DNA of 64,000 nt from Acanthaster planci (GCF_001949145.1 NW_019091384.1:1149904-1213903), one strand, 5' to 3'; shown: positions 34,301-49,300, numbered from the stretch's first letter. The notes: generated from the sequence alone by a model not told the origin. Translations and numbers: made by a program.

Positions 34301-37300
34301 AACAATGTCCGTGCACACATGGTAAGCGTGCGTGATGCGTCCAGACCAGCGGGCGCTAAACCTTATGCCATGAGCAGAACAATCTCAAACTACGCTCATG
34401 AACACAGAAAATACATTCATAAATAAGAGACCAAGTTCTGTGAATTAACTTACAGAAACCCTCATGCAACACAACATCGATGCCTTTCTGGCCTGCAGTC
34501 TTTTGCATTCGCAACGTGCACAGGCCGATGAAGAGTGTTTACATGTACGTACAGTACATTCAGTACACGTACAGTACAGACTGGTACTGGTTTCTACATT
34601 TACATCACGCATTCTTTTGCATGGGTGTGATGCAGCGGGAACCAGAGCAGTTTCGTTTAATGCATAGAGCTTTGCGCACATGTTTTCACCACTGTGACAG
34701 CAAAATAAGAATGTTGACGATGCGCAAAGAATTATGGGGCGATTTCATGTCTGTGCAAGTAAACTATACATGTAACCAGTGCTAGGTGACATGGGCCGGT
34801 GATGAGGGATCAGCCCTGTGAATGCCGTGGGCGTAATTAACGTAATTCTAACACAAAACTAATAATAAATCGGACGCCATAATCCCAAATATTGTGTTGA
34901 TATTTTAAGGACTGTTATTGATATGTTGGTCAGACAATTTGTCTGAGCATCTTTGATTTGTTCGAACAAACACAATAAGTGCTCCGAAAATGTCCGATAT
35001 TGACAGTAATTTCATGCTCTGCGTACCAATGTGGTGTTGTGAGGTTAAGCTATTCAACTGAGAATGAATTACAAACGGATAACGCTTCACCTAAATAAGC
35101 TATAGAGGCATGTGTTATGTAATAGTAACCTTCGCACTCTATAAGAGCGCTAACACCTGTCATGCAATAATGAAAAGAAAAATAACTTTTCAAAAGAAAG
35201 CCTGGGGTACTCAGAGCCAGCCAGGCCAAGCGTGTCGAGTCTGCCAGCATTTTTTAAAGAACTGACTTCATCACAATGGTTACGTATATAATCACCATCG
35301 TGAAAACAAGTGAAAAAGCCTTGTTTTGTGTATTCTTGAAACTATAAACTGGTTGATGTTAAAAAGAAACTCACTGCAATGGACAGGTCATAAGAGTATC
35401 CGCAGTTGGAGTACAGGTCGATCTGCAGTGCCCTCACTTGACCGTCACTGGCAAGTCCCACCTTGTAGCGACCCAAGAATGGATGGCGTGTCCCCGACAT
35501 GCTCATGTCTTTGTCACGGTCCAGCATCAAGCGCACTGGACGACTTACTCTTGATTTGGGATCAAAGACAAAACATGATTGGTTAACCCTAATTTCCAAG
35601 GCCATTGTTGGCTATCCAACTACATGTATATCCCCAAGGCCAGACAGTCTTAGTATCCCAGCTTGCTGGCCACCACAACACCCTACGGTGGCACAGTTCA
35701 CAGGACTCACGTTTTCCCAGAATCAGCTGCTGTTGGTCACTGTACGAAAGTTGACTTACCTGCAGGCCTGGCTGAAATACTCAGACGTCAAAAGATTTTG
35801 TCTGTCAGGCTAGAGTGGACACCAGATAGTCCTTCACGTGTTTGTAAGTGTCCGGTAAATGAAGATTTTAAAGAATTTTGAAAACAGAAAACATATCCCG
35901 GCCCAGCATCATCAACATTGATAACTGCCCCTGGCAGGAAGTGGTTAAGGCAAATAACTTGACTCTATAGAATTAAACTTACAGCCTATGAATAATGTAC
36001 CACATCTTCATTAACTTGCCTATTACTTAAGGGCCGGCGACCATTTAGACCCGGTTTGAAAAGGGCCCCCAGGTCAGCCCCGCCCTGTTGCAAAAACCCC
36101 TTTCGTACCGGCCTGGCTACCGGCCTGGGATGCTGGAATGGTTGTTGATCTCGAACTTCTCCATCCTGGGGTCCACTGTTTGCAAGTACTGGTACATGTA
36201 ATCTATCCCAGAAGGGACCTGCTTGTGGTTTTTAATCTTTCAGCTCTATACAATGTTTACCCTAATCTGCTTAGACTCCTATTCATCTGTGGAAGCATGG
36301 TGGGGAAAGCCTTCCATCAGGGACTTTGAAATGCCGATGTGCAGACAGGCCTGATACCGGCCTGGAGTTGCCTGAATACCAGGCAGGCATTATACAGGGT
36401 GGGCTACCGGGGGGCCCTTTTCAAACCGGGTCTAAATGGTCGCCGGCCCTAAGTGACATGTCTGTGTGCTCAATTGGCATTGGTCAATACCAAAGAAATC
36501 CACTCACTACAGATGGCAGGTAAAATAATTAGTGGGAAATCACAATTTCAGACAGGAGAAGTCCAATGTATATTGGAAAGCCAAGAAAGGGGTGGAAATC
36601 TGGGTATGTGGGGAGCTTGTTTCTAAACATGCCCCCTTTTTCCAACGGCGAAATTCCCCCGATTACTTAAACTCTCGGGATCAAACAAGTATTCAGAACA
36701 TTTTTCCCCTGGACCGTACAGACCCTTGAAAAACAAAACTTGATTTAAAACTGACGTGTGCCAGCTATTGCTGAATCTCTCTGACAGACTTACTTATTAG
36801 CAGCCACTGCGCAGGCGGCAGCCTGCACACAGCATCTGGTTTCCTTCCCACCAAATCCACCACCAAGCCTCTTGACTCTGGTTACGACTTTGTTATTGGG
36901 AACTCCTAAGGCTTTGGCCACCATAAGCTGTCATTATCAAAAAAACAAGAGTGTTTGTTTTGTTTGCACAGAAGGGCCATTTTTCTAAGTAGAAAATGGA
37001 AAAAAAACAACAAAAAGTAACAAATAATTTAGAAAGACTAAAAACCTGTCCTCCATACACTTTGTATGTACCAGTAGTTCAAATGGGACCACACAATAAA
37101 GCAGGTGTTTAAAAGCCCAGCTGAGACAACGTTGTCTCACGGCATTAGGAATGCGTCAAAATTTAAACATTCAAATATTTGATTAATTGCTAAATATATG
37201 AATCTTTGTTTCTGAAATTGAACATTCAGAGATGAAAATTAATGAAAAAGGGGAAAAATTTAATTATTTGGTTACAAAATTGCATTCTCAAAGTGTACTG

Positions 37301-40300
37301 TAAGGTGTAATGAGTAAAGTGAAATGCAATGGGTTCATGTGCCCAACACTAAGGCCAAATAATTACTTGTCCTCCAACTGTTCGTTTTTTATTCTACCTG
37401 GTGTGCAATCTAACCAGAACTAAGGAAATGAACCACTGATTAGGGCCAAACATCACTTGGGCATCACAGCCTCCTCCTCTAACTGGTAGACACACTCCTG
37501 TCTTGAATCTCGATGTGGCAGACCAACATGCAAACATGCATCTTTTGTTTCTGCTTTTGTGGGAATTTGGTATGATTGCATATTGGAATACTGGATTGAA
37601 TGGAAGGTTGAATATCTCAAGAATCGATTATTCAAACCGACTCAGCCTTAAACAGTGGCTCTAAGGGTCTAACACTACAGCACAAGAAACTCCTTCACAA
37701 CAGGAGCAGAATCTTTTCCAAATTTCTTTTGAGCACTGTGTCAGCCCTGACACACCTACCTGTGTTGTCGTGAGCGCCTGTGTTGATGATATCACTTCCA
37801 CTTCTCCTCCTTCTCCAGGGATGACCAGTGTGGTAAAAGTCTCCAAGTAGAAGTGTTCCTGGGCACCCAACCTCATCTCTCCCTCAAAGATGTGATCGGA
37901 GCTCTCAAAGCCCTCCTGGACATTACCCCTCTTGAGACTCAGGTTGGAAAGCAGATAAGAGCCGTGCTGGATGGCTTCCTGTTGGCAGTGGACAGAGGAT
38001 GGTTCAAATGAGAACAGACAGTTTGCATTTTTCTCATAAAAGGCACATATTGTAACAAGACTGGTTTAGAGGAAATCCAAAACATGCCTCTGACTTGGAG
38101 GGGACAATAGGACAAGCTACATGTACTTGAAAATTTGGCGTTAGGGTCCGATGGAGACCTGCATCCTGAAACACATGGGATGACAACTGAAGACCAATAC
38201 ATTCAGGTACAGGATAGGCCGACGAAGTGCTGAGTACCAGCGCAAAGAACTTGCATGTATCAACCAGTGGTGATGAAAAGTTATTTAGTATACTGTAAGG
38301 GATTGCCGTGCGGTGTGATCGCCACGTACAAAGGAACTCATCTGGCCTTGGGGCTTATACTCCACAAACTGACCGCAGAAAGATCACTCCGAATAGCTGC
38401 CTTGCCATCCAAGCTTAAAAACCACAAAACTGACTGCAGAGTTAATGATCAGAGCTCCTTACCTGTTTCCAAAAGCAACCCCGTTTTAACCCTGTGTTGT
38501 TGGTAACCCTAGTTTAACCCAAAATGACCACGGTTAAATTGAGTGATCAGACGGCATACACCTGTTTTAACTGAGAAACTGCATTTTAACTGAGCGAAAA
38601 TTCATAGCGTAAGCCTTCTTGGCTACAAACAAACTCAATATGTGAAAACGGAGACCGGCAAATATTTCAGAAAATCCACAGTCTAACAGAAAAGTCCTGA
38701 AAAAAGTATGCATGACCATAACCAGCCTGTGACAGGCATGGCTACAATCAAGGAAACTAAAGCTGTCTTTGAACTGAAATCTCCATCTCCTGAAAAGATG
38801 TCTTAGAATGAAACTTTACAACTTTTGTATCAAAATTTGTTTAAAGCCAGAAATGTTTAGAAAGATTCCAACAATTCAAAAAATAGCGAAAACAAAATAC
38901 AAATTTGTCCATTTTAGTTTATTTCTTTAATCCCTATGGAAGGATAAAAGAGGCATAACAAAATTCAAACTTGTGTAGGTCAGATTTCCAAGTACTAACC
39001 TCTATGGTAATAATGGCTGGTAGATCCTGGTATTTGACATTGACCAACTTGGCAGCCCTCTGAGCAATGCTCTGGTTGTCAGCAACAACAAAACCTATCA
39101 ACTGACCCACATGCAGCACCTGAAAGAGACAAGGTACTTTGCTGATAATTAGAGTTCAAAAATTACTACAACTGAAGGGATAACTATATGTATTAGTACT
39201 GTATGTGAGTAGAGCTTTTCGTTGGTTCTCTCCAATGGTAAGTTTTTTCCTGTAGGTTTCCTCCTTCACAAAAACTCAACACTAAATCTGCCCGTGCTCT
39301 GTGGGCTGATGTGGGTCATTTGGTCATTGCCTGCGGTGACTTCACATGCCTGCAGCTCAATAGCCATGCAGTGTCTTACTTGTACAGGGCATTTGAAATT
39401 AAAATGCATACTGTAAGGAAATTGCTTTAAATAGAGGAATACATTTTTGTTAATATTCATAGTGATATTTAAAGTTCATGTCAACGGAACCAAATTCAAA
39501 ATAATTGATTCAGCTGTAAAAAGTTAATTCCATACAATTATGTTCAAATGCCTTGTAAAATAAGACACTAAACTTTGACCTGGTTGAGCTGAAGGTATGC
39601 AACGGTGCCTCAAGCAGCCACCCAAATGACTCACACCTACCCCTTAAGCACAGCCAGAAATCGAAAGTGTTGATTTCCACAGAGGGAGGCAAACCTAAAT
39701 AACCAGTGTGAAACCCCTGTGTCACAGGAGAGGAACCAAGGAACAACTTTATTAATATGCGTCCTGGACTGGGTATCAAGCCTGGGAACAATGTGCCGAG
39801 AGGCAAGTGATTTAATACACTGGTAACCCATGCCACAAAAGTTGATGTCGAGTCTAGCTGAAATCCATCTTAAATCAAACTAGGCATACTGTCACAGGGG
39901 ATGGGCAAGACATAAGCATGCTTTTATTACGGTTGGCTTGTGACTAGCTACTGGATGACTTGAAACGGACTTCTGTGGACTCAACTTCACCACTGCAGTG
40001 CATCCCCTCGCAAAATCTGAGATGCGACATAGCATGTAATGCATTTTCATTCCCTTAGTTGGCACCAACAACATTACCAAAATTGCCAACAGTGGAAATG
40101 CCAATTTAATGGTGATAATAAATGATAACGAATAAAACAATGAAGAAATATTCAGTTTATTCAGCCAGTTTTTTTCAGACACGGCCTACAAGTAGAAATG
40201 CTAACCTCTCCATCAGCAAACAGTGGGTCATCTTGTTCCAGGCCCACGCCAACCATATTACTTCCTGGCACATCGTTAACATCCACAAAGGCATGGACGC

Positions 40301-43300
40301 CTTCAACTGCTAAGGCTGCTGACGCATCAACAGACCTGCCAATGACCAACATGAAATAATACCAGTTGTACGTTCAGCTTGCATTAGGGAGTTCTACTGT
40401 TACAATTTCCTTGGCACATACTTCAGTCTTTAACGCAATGATGTCATTTGCTGGAATGTAAGAGCGCATGACTTGTGGAAATTGTAATGATTCAATGAGC
40501 AAACAGCCTTGTCTGCACTGTAAGTATGTGACTTTGCTTGAGAAAATAAAGATGACCAGTCAAAAACAGAAAAAACAGGTTTATAACATTGGTTACCAGA
40601 TACAGTGTTCACCCTAATTCTACCCAATTACAGCACCTTAACAATCTCAATGACCATGCATATGTAGTTGCTGTTCTTTGTACTTACAGTAGCTTTGCAT
40701 GAGCTTTCTTGCTGCACACCAAACCCAAGTAAAGCTCATCTGTTCATAGAAAGGGAAAAAAAGGTCACAAACAACATTTGACCACTAATGTGAAACCTGC
40801 ACGGTCTGAAAATGGCCACTTGATCATTAAAACTGTTCAATTTGACTTTGAAGGTAGACTTTGCAGAGAATCAGGTTAGAAAAACTTCAAAAACCAGATG
40901 AGAGGACAGATCACAAAATTCATCACCTTTTGCGGGTGTGATGTCATCAACATACAAAGCCTCTCCTGTGACCTGTTTGAGAGCAGCCATATGGGTCAAA
41001 GGTCGCCCTACCGCATCGGAATCTGGCTGACTTGCTGGAACCTCCTGATATGCACACAGGTCAAAGATCAGGGGTCACAGAAAACAAATCTCAGAGCACA
41101 TAAGGAAAACTAGGAGATTACTGTCGTGATCAAAGTGATCTAATATCAGTGATACATCTTATCAAAGTATGAAAGGGCTTTTTCACGTTTGACTTTACAA
41201 CAGAGTGTTTTCTACTCACAGACTGAAATTGTACAGAGTGGGAAACAAAAGGCAGCATCCTGGTCTTCGGCAGAAGAAGAATGTGACCCTACATGTGGAA
41301 GAGAGTCTCACACTTTTGTGGACATGTGATTTCCACCATCTTTTCCCATCCATTTCTTTACATTCATCACACAAAGACAGTGGCAGGTTTTTGAGATGCT
41401 GGACCAAATCCACATGAAGGAACTTATTTCTAAACAAGCNGTATCTAAACAAGTATACTGTACCAGTGAGTTGCATTGGAAGGAATTTGTATCTAAACAA
41501 GTATACTGTCCCAGTGAGTTGCACTGGAAGGAACTTAAAACAAGTATACTGTCCCAGTGAATTGCACTGGAAGGAACTTAAAGCAAGTAAACTGTACCAG
41601 TGAGTTGCACTGGAAGGAACTTAAAGCAAGTATACTGTACCAGTGAGTTGCATTGGAAGGAACTTGTATCTAAACAAGTATACTGTCCCAGTGAATTGCA
41701 CTGGAAGGAACTTAAAAAAAGTAAACTGTACCAGTGAGTTGCACTGGAAGGAACTTAAAGCAAGTATACTGTACCAGTGAGTTGCATTGGAAGGAACTTG
41801 TATCTAAACAAGTATACTGTACCAGTGAATTGCACTGGAAGGAACTTAAAACAAGCAAACTGTACCAGTGAGTTGCACTGGAAGGAACTTAAAGCAAGTA
41901 TACTGTACCAGTGAGTTGCATTGGAAGGAACTTGTATCTAAACAAGTATTTATTTATGTGGCGACGTTCAATGCAACATCTCTACATATTTGTAGTTCCA
42001 CATTTTGATGAGTATGATCGTACTGCAGAGCTGCCCAATAGCATTACCTGATACATCTGCACACCCCTAGCTGAGTTCTTATGGTACTGCTGATTGGCTG
42101 TTTTGTAGGAATCAGGGATGAAGGTATCACTCAGTCCAGGCTTGATATGGAGAAATCAATCCATAAAACAAATTATGTCATCACAAAAAATTCATACCTA
42201 TCCCCCTTAAAGATTTATAACACAGCAAGTGGTGAACATGCATGAAAGCCACACAAGCTTTCACAGAACCACAAGGCCAAAAGAACATTACTACACTTCT
42301 TCATTGCTTTCTTCACAGCATGAGCATTAGCTTAAAGGTTACAAGAAAACCAATGAAGTTGATGGCAGCTTTCTCAATGAATTCTTTGTTACACATCACC
42401 AATTTACAACTTTGAGCTTATTCCAGAAAGGTATCAAACCCCCATGTCAGGCCGCTGCAGTGATAGACTCACAGGGGAGATGTAATTCTCCCCCCCCCCA
42501 AAAAAAAGAAACGCCCGAAGACACTGACCCGTTTCAGCTTCAACTGTTCCAAGACGGCCAGGTAGAACTTAAAGAAGAAACTGAGGGTGAGAGACTGACG
42601 GTAGGGTTCCATGCCACCTGGTGCCCCAGGAGGCAAAGGGAGATCCTCAGCCAGTAAAGGGCACATCGCCTCCACTAGTCCATCACTCCAGGTCCTGGTG
42701 AAGAACATATCAAAGGTCTGAAATGGAAAGGCTTGCAGCCGATTTCACAAAATGTGGCGTAACTTTGAACCATGTGTAAGCTTTGTGCCACAAATTTTTG
42801 CCATAGCTGCGCAATATACTTAAGTTCGATTCACAGAAAGTTTCATTTTGCATCACATTTTAAAATCTTGAATTTTTTGGACAAGGATAAAAACTACTTT
42901 TACGACAGCCGTTCCTTTCCAAAATGAAAACAGTCATCAAACAGTTGTTGAAAAAGTTTTCGTCTTTACTTCATTGGAACCAGACAGAAAATCTCACAGT
43001 TCTCTCACAGGCAAACAGGTTTTTCATTATCTCCAACAACAAAGTTGCACGTTTCTCATATGCCTTCTTAAGTTCTGCAATGAGGCTTATGCAAACATGC
43101 TGAAGTAGTCAAATCGTTCATTATTGCTTTGTTTGGCAGAAGTTACACCACCTAATATGACTGCGTAAGTTATGCCATAATTTGCTGCAACATTCGCAGT
43201 GCAAGATTTGTGAAGTCATTTATAATTTGTGGTGCAATTTACACAATAAAATGTGCCGCAAGTGGATTTACACCATTGCATAAAGTTTCGCAACTTGGCT

Positions 43301-46300
43301 GCTAGTTCTACACTCATTCATTGGAGGCTTCATCATTAACTGTGTAACCACGAGACAATGAACAAACAGAAACCTGACATCTATGACGTCTTAACTTAAA
43401 AAATAATTTGACCATACATTCTTGAATTAGACAGTACAGGTACAGCACAGTGGTTTAAAACCATATTTGACCCAGACATCAGTAGATATCGCGACAATGA
43501 AGGGTCCAAATTCCTAAAAACTATATCAAACATGTTTGAGCATCATCTCTAAATACAGAAAACTAGGTTGAAAAGATTTAAACCGGAGAATTCACTGAAA
43601 TGGTCAAAAACGGGAGCAAAATCTGAAAGAGGGCGCTACTTATGCATAGCGCCCTCTTCGGCTGTGTTTGCATAAAGGTTTGCAATGTTTGCTCTGCTGT
43701 ACTGGTGTGGTATCAAAACAATCTTTGTTATTGATTTGGGATAAAAAAAAGAACAAACGAAGGGTTAAGTGATTTGTACAAGTATTTTTATGGGTACTTT
43801 TATATTTTATGTATACTGATTTCATGCCCCAATTTAAAAGCCAGTCAAATTCTGAAATAAATTGTTGAGTTTAAAGTTTGTACAACTCTTGTAAAGTATT
43901 TTTTATGGGTGCTTTATTATTTTATGTATGTTGATTTCATATCCCAACTTAAAAGCCAGTCAAATTCTAAAATAAATTGTTGAGTTTACAGTTTGCCAAT
44001 TATGTCTTCATGAAATAAATGGAATACCTGCTGGAGTTCATTTTGCCTTATCAAGGGAAGTAATTAAACGGCTTGATTTGATTTGATTTATTCTCTATTC
44101 CACAAAATATTATTACAAAAACTAAATTAAAGTAAAGCTAACTCAAAGATTCCCAAAAGTGGAAATAGTAGGGATAACGCAAAAAAAAGTTAAATTAACT
44201 TATTTTCATTTGGGAAATCATCTGTAAATAGCCTCATGCCAACATCAACAGTTTTTTCTCTTTTTGTCATATAAAACAAAGTAACTGAGTTCAGGATACT
44301 CCATTTTCCACAGCTTATCGCGTCCGTTTGCGAGGTCCCACTTCATTTAGGGGATTACCTCGTGGTTGAGTGCGAACATCAGCTCCAGCCTTTTTGGACA
44401 AGCTTCCGTAACAGTAATTGATGATGTGTCATTTTTTTTGGAGATGGCTCTTTCTCAAAAATATAAAATGATTCATCAAAGAAAACTTCTTGAATGCTAA
44501 GGAGGCAGTGATTTGTTCAATTTCATACATTTCTCCCTCTGTGTGCTTTTAGTTGCTTGGAAATGTACAGTTCCGTAAACTTTCCCTTCAGCCTGTAGTC
44601 TGCTATAATTTCTCCAGCTACGGTTATTGTCTGGCCTTTTGTAGTGCCCGATTCCAACCTGTCTTTAGCTATTTATGCCAAATCTCATCGTTAGAGAGTT
44701 CTATCTTCCTGGCCATTGAAGACAGAAAAATGTGAAATATGTAGCTTTGCAAATTGAGGGGTTCTTATAAGGAGTCTGATGGCTACCTTTGGGTTTGTCT
44801 CAGGTTAGAAAAGTTCTGGGAAATAAAGCTCTACTGAGTTACGATAAAGCCATTAATGTCTGCTCTACATCACAATGACAGCTCAATTATCTTTTGTCCG
44901 TTTGTTTTTAGGGTTTTTTCTGACTGGACAAAATTCAGTCCAAGAAAGTACCTGTGTATCTGGCTTCCTCTGAAAAAACACGTCTGGTTGGCTAAAACAG
45001 TGTTTACCCTTTTCTCTCTGCTCGCATACTGTGCTCTATCCCGGTCAAGTTTACAAAAAAATAAAACTTTATTCGTTTGTAATTTTCTGGGCAAGACTTT
45101 TCAATGCATCAACACATGCATCTCACATTCCATGCAACCAGTAGCAAGATGATATTATTTCATCATAGATGGGCCAATAAAGCACAACTAAAGAGATTTC
45201 ACTTGTGGAAACTGTAACTGGCTTCAGCACTTTGATATTCAATGCGATGACATCGTACAAATCGAGTGGGACTGGAGAGAAAAATGTACGGGCACTTGTT
45301 GCTGAATTTCGCGGACTATTCGCGTTAACAGAGGGCGCTCGTTTGCTCGCAATCAGCAATATTTCTAGTGAAAACATTGATCGAAATTTCGTCTTTTACG
45401 GGTGTAAGGGGCATTTCCATGAATTTACCGTGATTTTACCTTGACATGGGATATTTACTCTCTTGGTATGTTACGAATTTATGGCATTCTACCATGGGTA
45501 CTAGAAGGTACTGCTCAAAATGTCTTATAAATATTTTTAAACAGATGTATTTTGTGCTATTTTAGTGGAGTTTTTCAGTGTTATGTTACCGCATCATCCA
45601 AGGATCGACCCATATCATACTCTTAGGGGTACGCCTAGGCAACATAAAAAAAACAATTTAAATGAAGTTTTATTTGCCTTGGCAGATATTTTACACAGAA
45701 ACAAAATGTGGATCTTTTTAATTTGCTACTTATGTTAGCTTATACATTAAAACTGTTGTATCTCAGAAACAGAATACGAAATTTTAAAATAAATTTTTTT
45801 AACACTTAAAACTTGATTTTCAGACTCCAATGAAGAGGTTTTTGTTGAAATCAGACCAAATGTCTGGGTCTTAAACCACTGTGTACAGGTGAGAGGTAGG
45901 CCAAAACTAACTCTCACTGTTGGCCTTATAAGAGGCACAGGCCTGTTGGAAATAGCAAGGAATGGTGCAGTTTTGCCACATAGTACAGCAGGAGTGGTAA
46001 AAATGTCACGTATCTATAATTGTGCATGTTTATATCGTTCCTATTACAGGGTTGATTTTGAAATTCAGTGACAACAGAAGTGATCCTTCGATTGCAAAGA
46101 TTCTAACTTCACAGTCAAGATGTTAATGTTCTGTTTTCTTGAAACGTGAAAATTACCTTCCTTTGAGGCCAGTCATAGCCTTGGCAGCCAGTACTGATGT
46201 AGGAGCCATGCCACCAAATGCCAGTGTACAATCCTGTACTACATTGGTACCTGGCTTCATGAGGACCCTCATACCAGCGTTGACTATGGCTATATCATCC

Positions 46301-49300
46301 TCACGACGTGGAGCCTGCTTGTAGCCATAGAAATATTCATCCTGTGTAGGAAATACAATAAAAGCATTAACATAATCAGTGTTTGTTGCAAAATTGTTCA
46401 TTATTTATTAATCAGAAAGGATCTCACAAGATATCCTTTCCTAGGATTTTACAATGACAGGTCAAATACAATTTGTGATTTTTGTCCATGGCAAAATTAT
46501 CTGATTTGTGAGGTGAACAGAATGACTATGTCCAATTCTTTGTCACATGCTTATGATGTATGACCAGTTAACCAATATTTACAAAATTTAAATGTCTTTA
46601 AGCAAAAAAAACCACCTGAGGTTCACTCCATCAGGTTAAAAGTTTACGGTTGTCAAGCAAGTTGTATTTTGGCTAGGGTAACACTCACCTCTGATGTGAA
46701 TGGAATATTCACAGCTAAGATAACTTCACTTGGAGCAATGATATTTCTCCTGTAACCGGTGAAGAAGTTTCCATCCATGGTTACTGTGCGAGAACCTAAT
46801 AAAGATAACCAAAAGGCATTAGGAAAACTTGCTATCTTTTCACAGATTTTAAATGGAGTCCCAAGGCACTCCATTTTGTACTTGCTCTTTCATTCAATGT
46901 GTCCAGACTTAAATCTATGACACATACTCTATAACTGTGCATGTTTACATCGTTCCTTTTACAGGGTTGAATTCAGGGTTGAATTCAGTGACAACAGAAG
47001 TGATTCTTAGATTCCATCTTAACTGTACCTAAGGAAGTTGACTTTTCTACAAAAATCCTTTTCCAGTTTACACACTGGATACTGAAAATTAGTTTGTGAA
47101 TTTTGGACCAGCCATTTTTAATAAGGAAAGACCCATGTATCTCAGGTTGAATTCTAAAGATGGCTGGCTGCTCAAATTTTCATTTCCTACATGTACCTTG
47201 TTTTGAAGTAAGCTCTAGTTTACACCTTGCAGCCATCAACAGAGGATTCAGGTCCGATATGGGGCTGCCAGTTGCTATGTTACCACCCAAACACTGATAG
47301 ACATTGAAAAGCAAAGTCACAAAATAAAAAGTTGAATATAATTAAGAATGGAATGTCTCACTTCATTTTACAACTTATTATTATAAGGCCATCTTTCAGT
47401 AACACCAGCTGAATGGATTATTTGGATCAAAAACAGTGATTTAAGCGCAACTTGGAAATCATGCGAAATGGATACAGCATTGGCCTCATTTCAAAAGATT
47501 AACAGTTCAGATAACTGAACTGAGAGCTGAAATGGACTCAGCCAAGACGACTAGACTTCATGATAAGAATGCGAACTCTGAACCACTTGTGTACTGTTCA
47601 AGTGCTCTATTAAGTACAAACTTTACTTTCTAGGCATGACTCTGCTAACTTCAAGAGTTGGATGCATGTATGAAACTAACTCACAGCAACGTTCCTGATC
47701 TGATGTCCAGCAAACCAGCGAAGCATCTCTACAATGGCGGCAAACACCCGCGTCTTATGCTCTGTTCAAACAGGGAAGAAAGGAGGATGTACTCAAGGGA
47801 AGCAATTCCACACTAGTTACAAGCCTTATGGTGAAATATCCCCAGGGCAATGTGGGTTGAGGTTTCCGCTTACTGCTTCATAATTTAATTCACGTAAACA
47901 AAAAACTAAACATAAATTAAAATATACCATCAGAAATTAGGATCTAATTAGCTTTAGGGCTCATACGAGATTGAAATGAGTGATACTGAGATTTGAAAAA
48001 ACCTTTCAGTTATTGACACTTTGGATAGGATTTAAAATAATTAATGTGACTGAACAAAAGGACACAAGATACTTCTGCAGAATTGCCTGTCCTATGAGTA
48101 GGGTCCAGTGATTTAATTATGGGGGAGGGGAATGTACCCCTCTTTCTGATTTTTCCCCCACCCCTTGAAATGTTCACAACCTACATGTATGTACAAGCCA
48201 CAAATCACTTGCCTCAGTCCTTACGTTGTAAGGCGTGCGATTGCCTTCCCTCGCCATCACATGCCTAAAAGCTTCCCGAGAAGTGCAAATAATTGCACGC
48301 CTGAAACCATCCGTACCGCACTCCTCGACATGAGTTTACTTTGTAATTATAATTCACAATTTTTGAGAAAACTGAAACGAATAATATCAAACATTTGGCC
48401 TACCTAACAGTTAGTGATGACAGAATCAATTTTGATTCTCCCTGCGAATCAGTTTTGCGTGACAGCTCTGTCAGTGTACAATCATTCAGCACACCCATGT
48501 CGCACTGCGCTGCAGCAAGCATTGCTGCATGCATAATGCTACATACACCAGACTGTACATGGCTTTACGAGCTTGTACACGTCACACGCAGCGCCACGAG
48601 ATGACAGCACTTCTCAACTCAAATTTTTCCAATGAATTCCCTGATTATCCCAAGTATTTCATGGAGATGTCTGTCCTGTAAGTTGTTCCAATCACAACAT
48701 TAGCATTTTTCCAAAAAAAATCTGGGCTTTTACTCGCATCTACACAAAACGATCTCCAGAAGTCGACAAGTTGTGTGCAGACACGTAAACGTCCAGATGT
48801 TTCCCATTAAAAGAGATTTGGCAAAAGGAAACCTCAGGAAAATGGGGAGATTTATTGGAAAAAGTTAATGGAGAATATTAGAGTGATCTTGTGGCTCAGT
48901 CAGAGGAGCTCTGCATGGTCTGTTGAGGCTGCTATTATGGAAAGGGCATGATTTTATGACCATCATAAAACTTTGATTCTTTTGACATGTATTGGACATA
49001 CCGGTATCCCTTCCAGTTTGCTTGACGTAAGCGGGCGTGATCTGAAACTGTTGCATTATTTCTTGTTGGTTTTTGTTGATGGTTTATTTGAAATGTTGAC
49101 CCAATTTTATCTTTGTATTTTACTATGTCTTGATTGATCCAAGGTTTTGATTCATTGTTCAAAATCACACTCTAAGAAAAACTGCACACCTAGAAATGTT
49201 CAGGAGTGCATTTTTCTTCACACGGCTGCAATCACTAAATCGCAAGGACTGTTGCCTTACACTGCCCCTTGAAAAAATGTGTACACCTGCTTCCCACATC

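Noticed and set aside
42695-42717. Extra residues TFDMFFTR at the start of XDH exon 14
   Set aside because: The upstream acceptor would put exon 13 and exon 14 out of phase, so these bases are read as intron.
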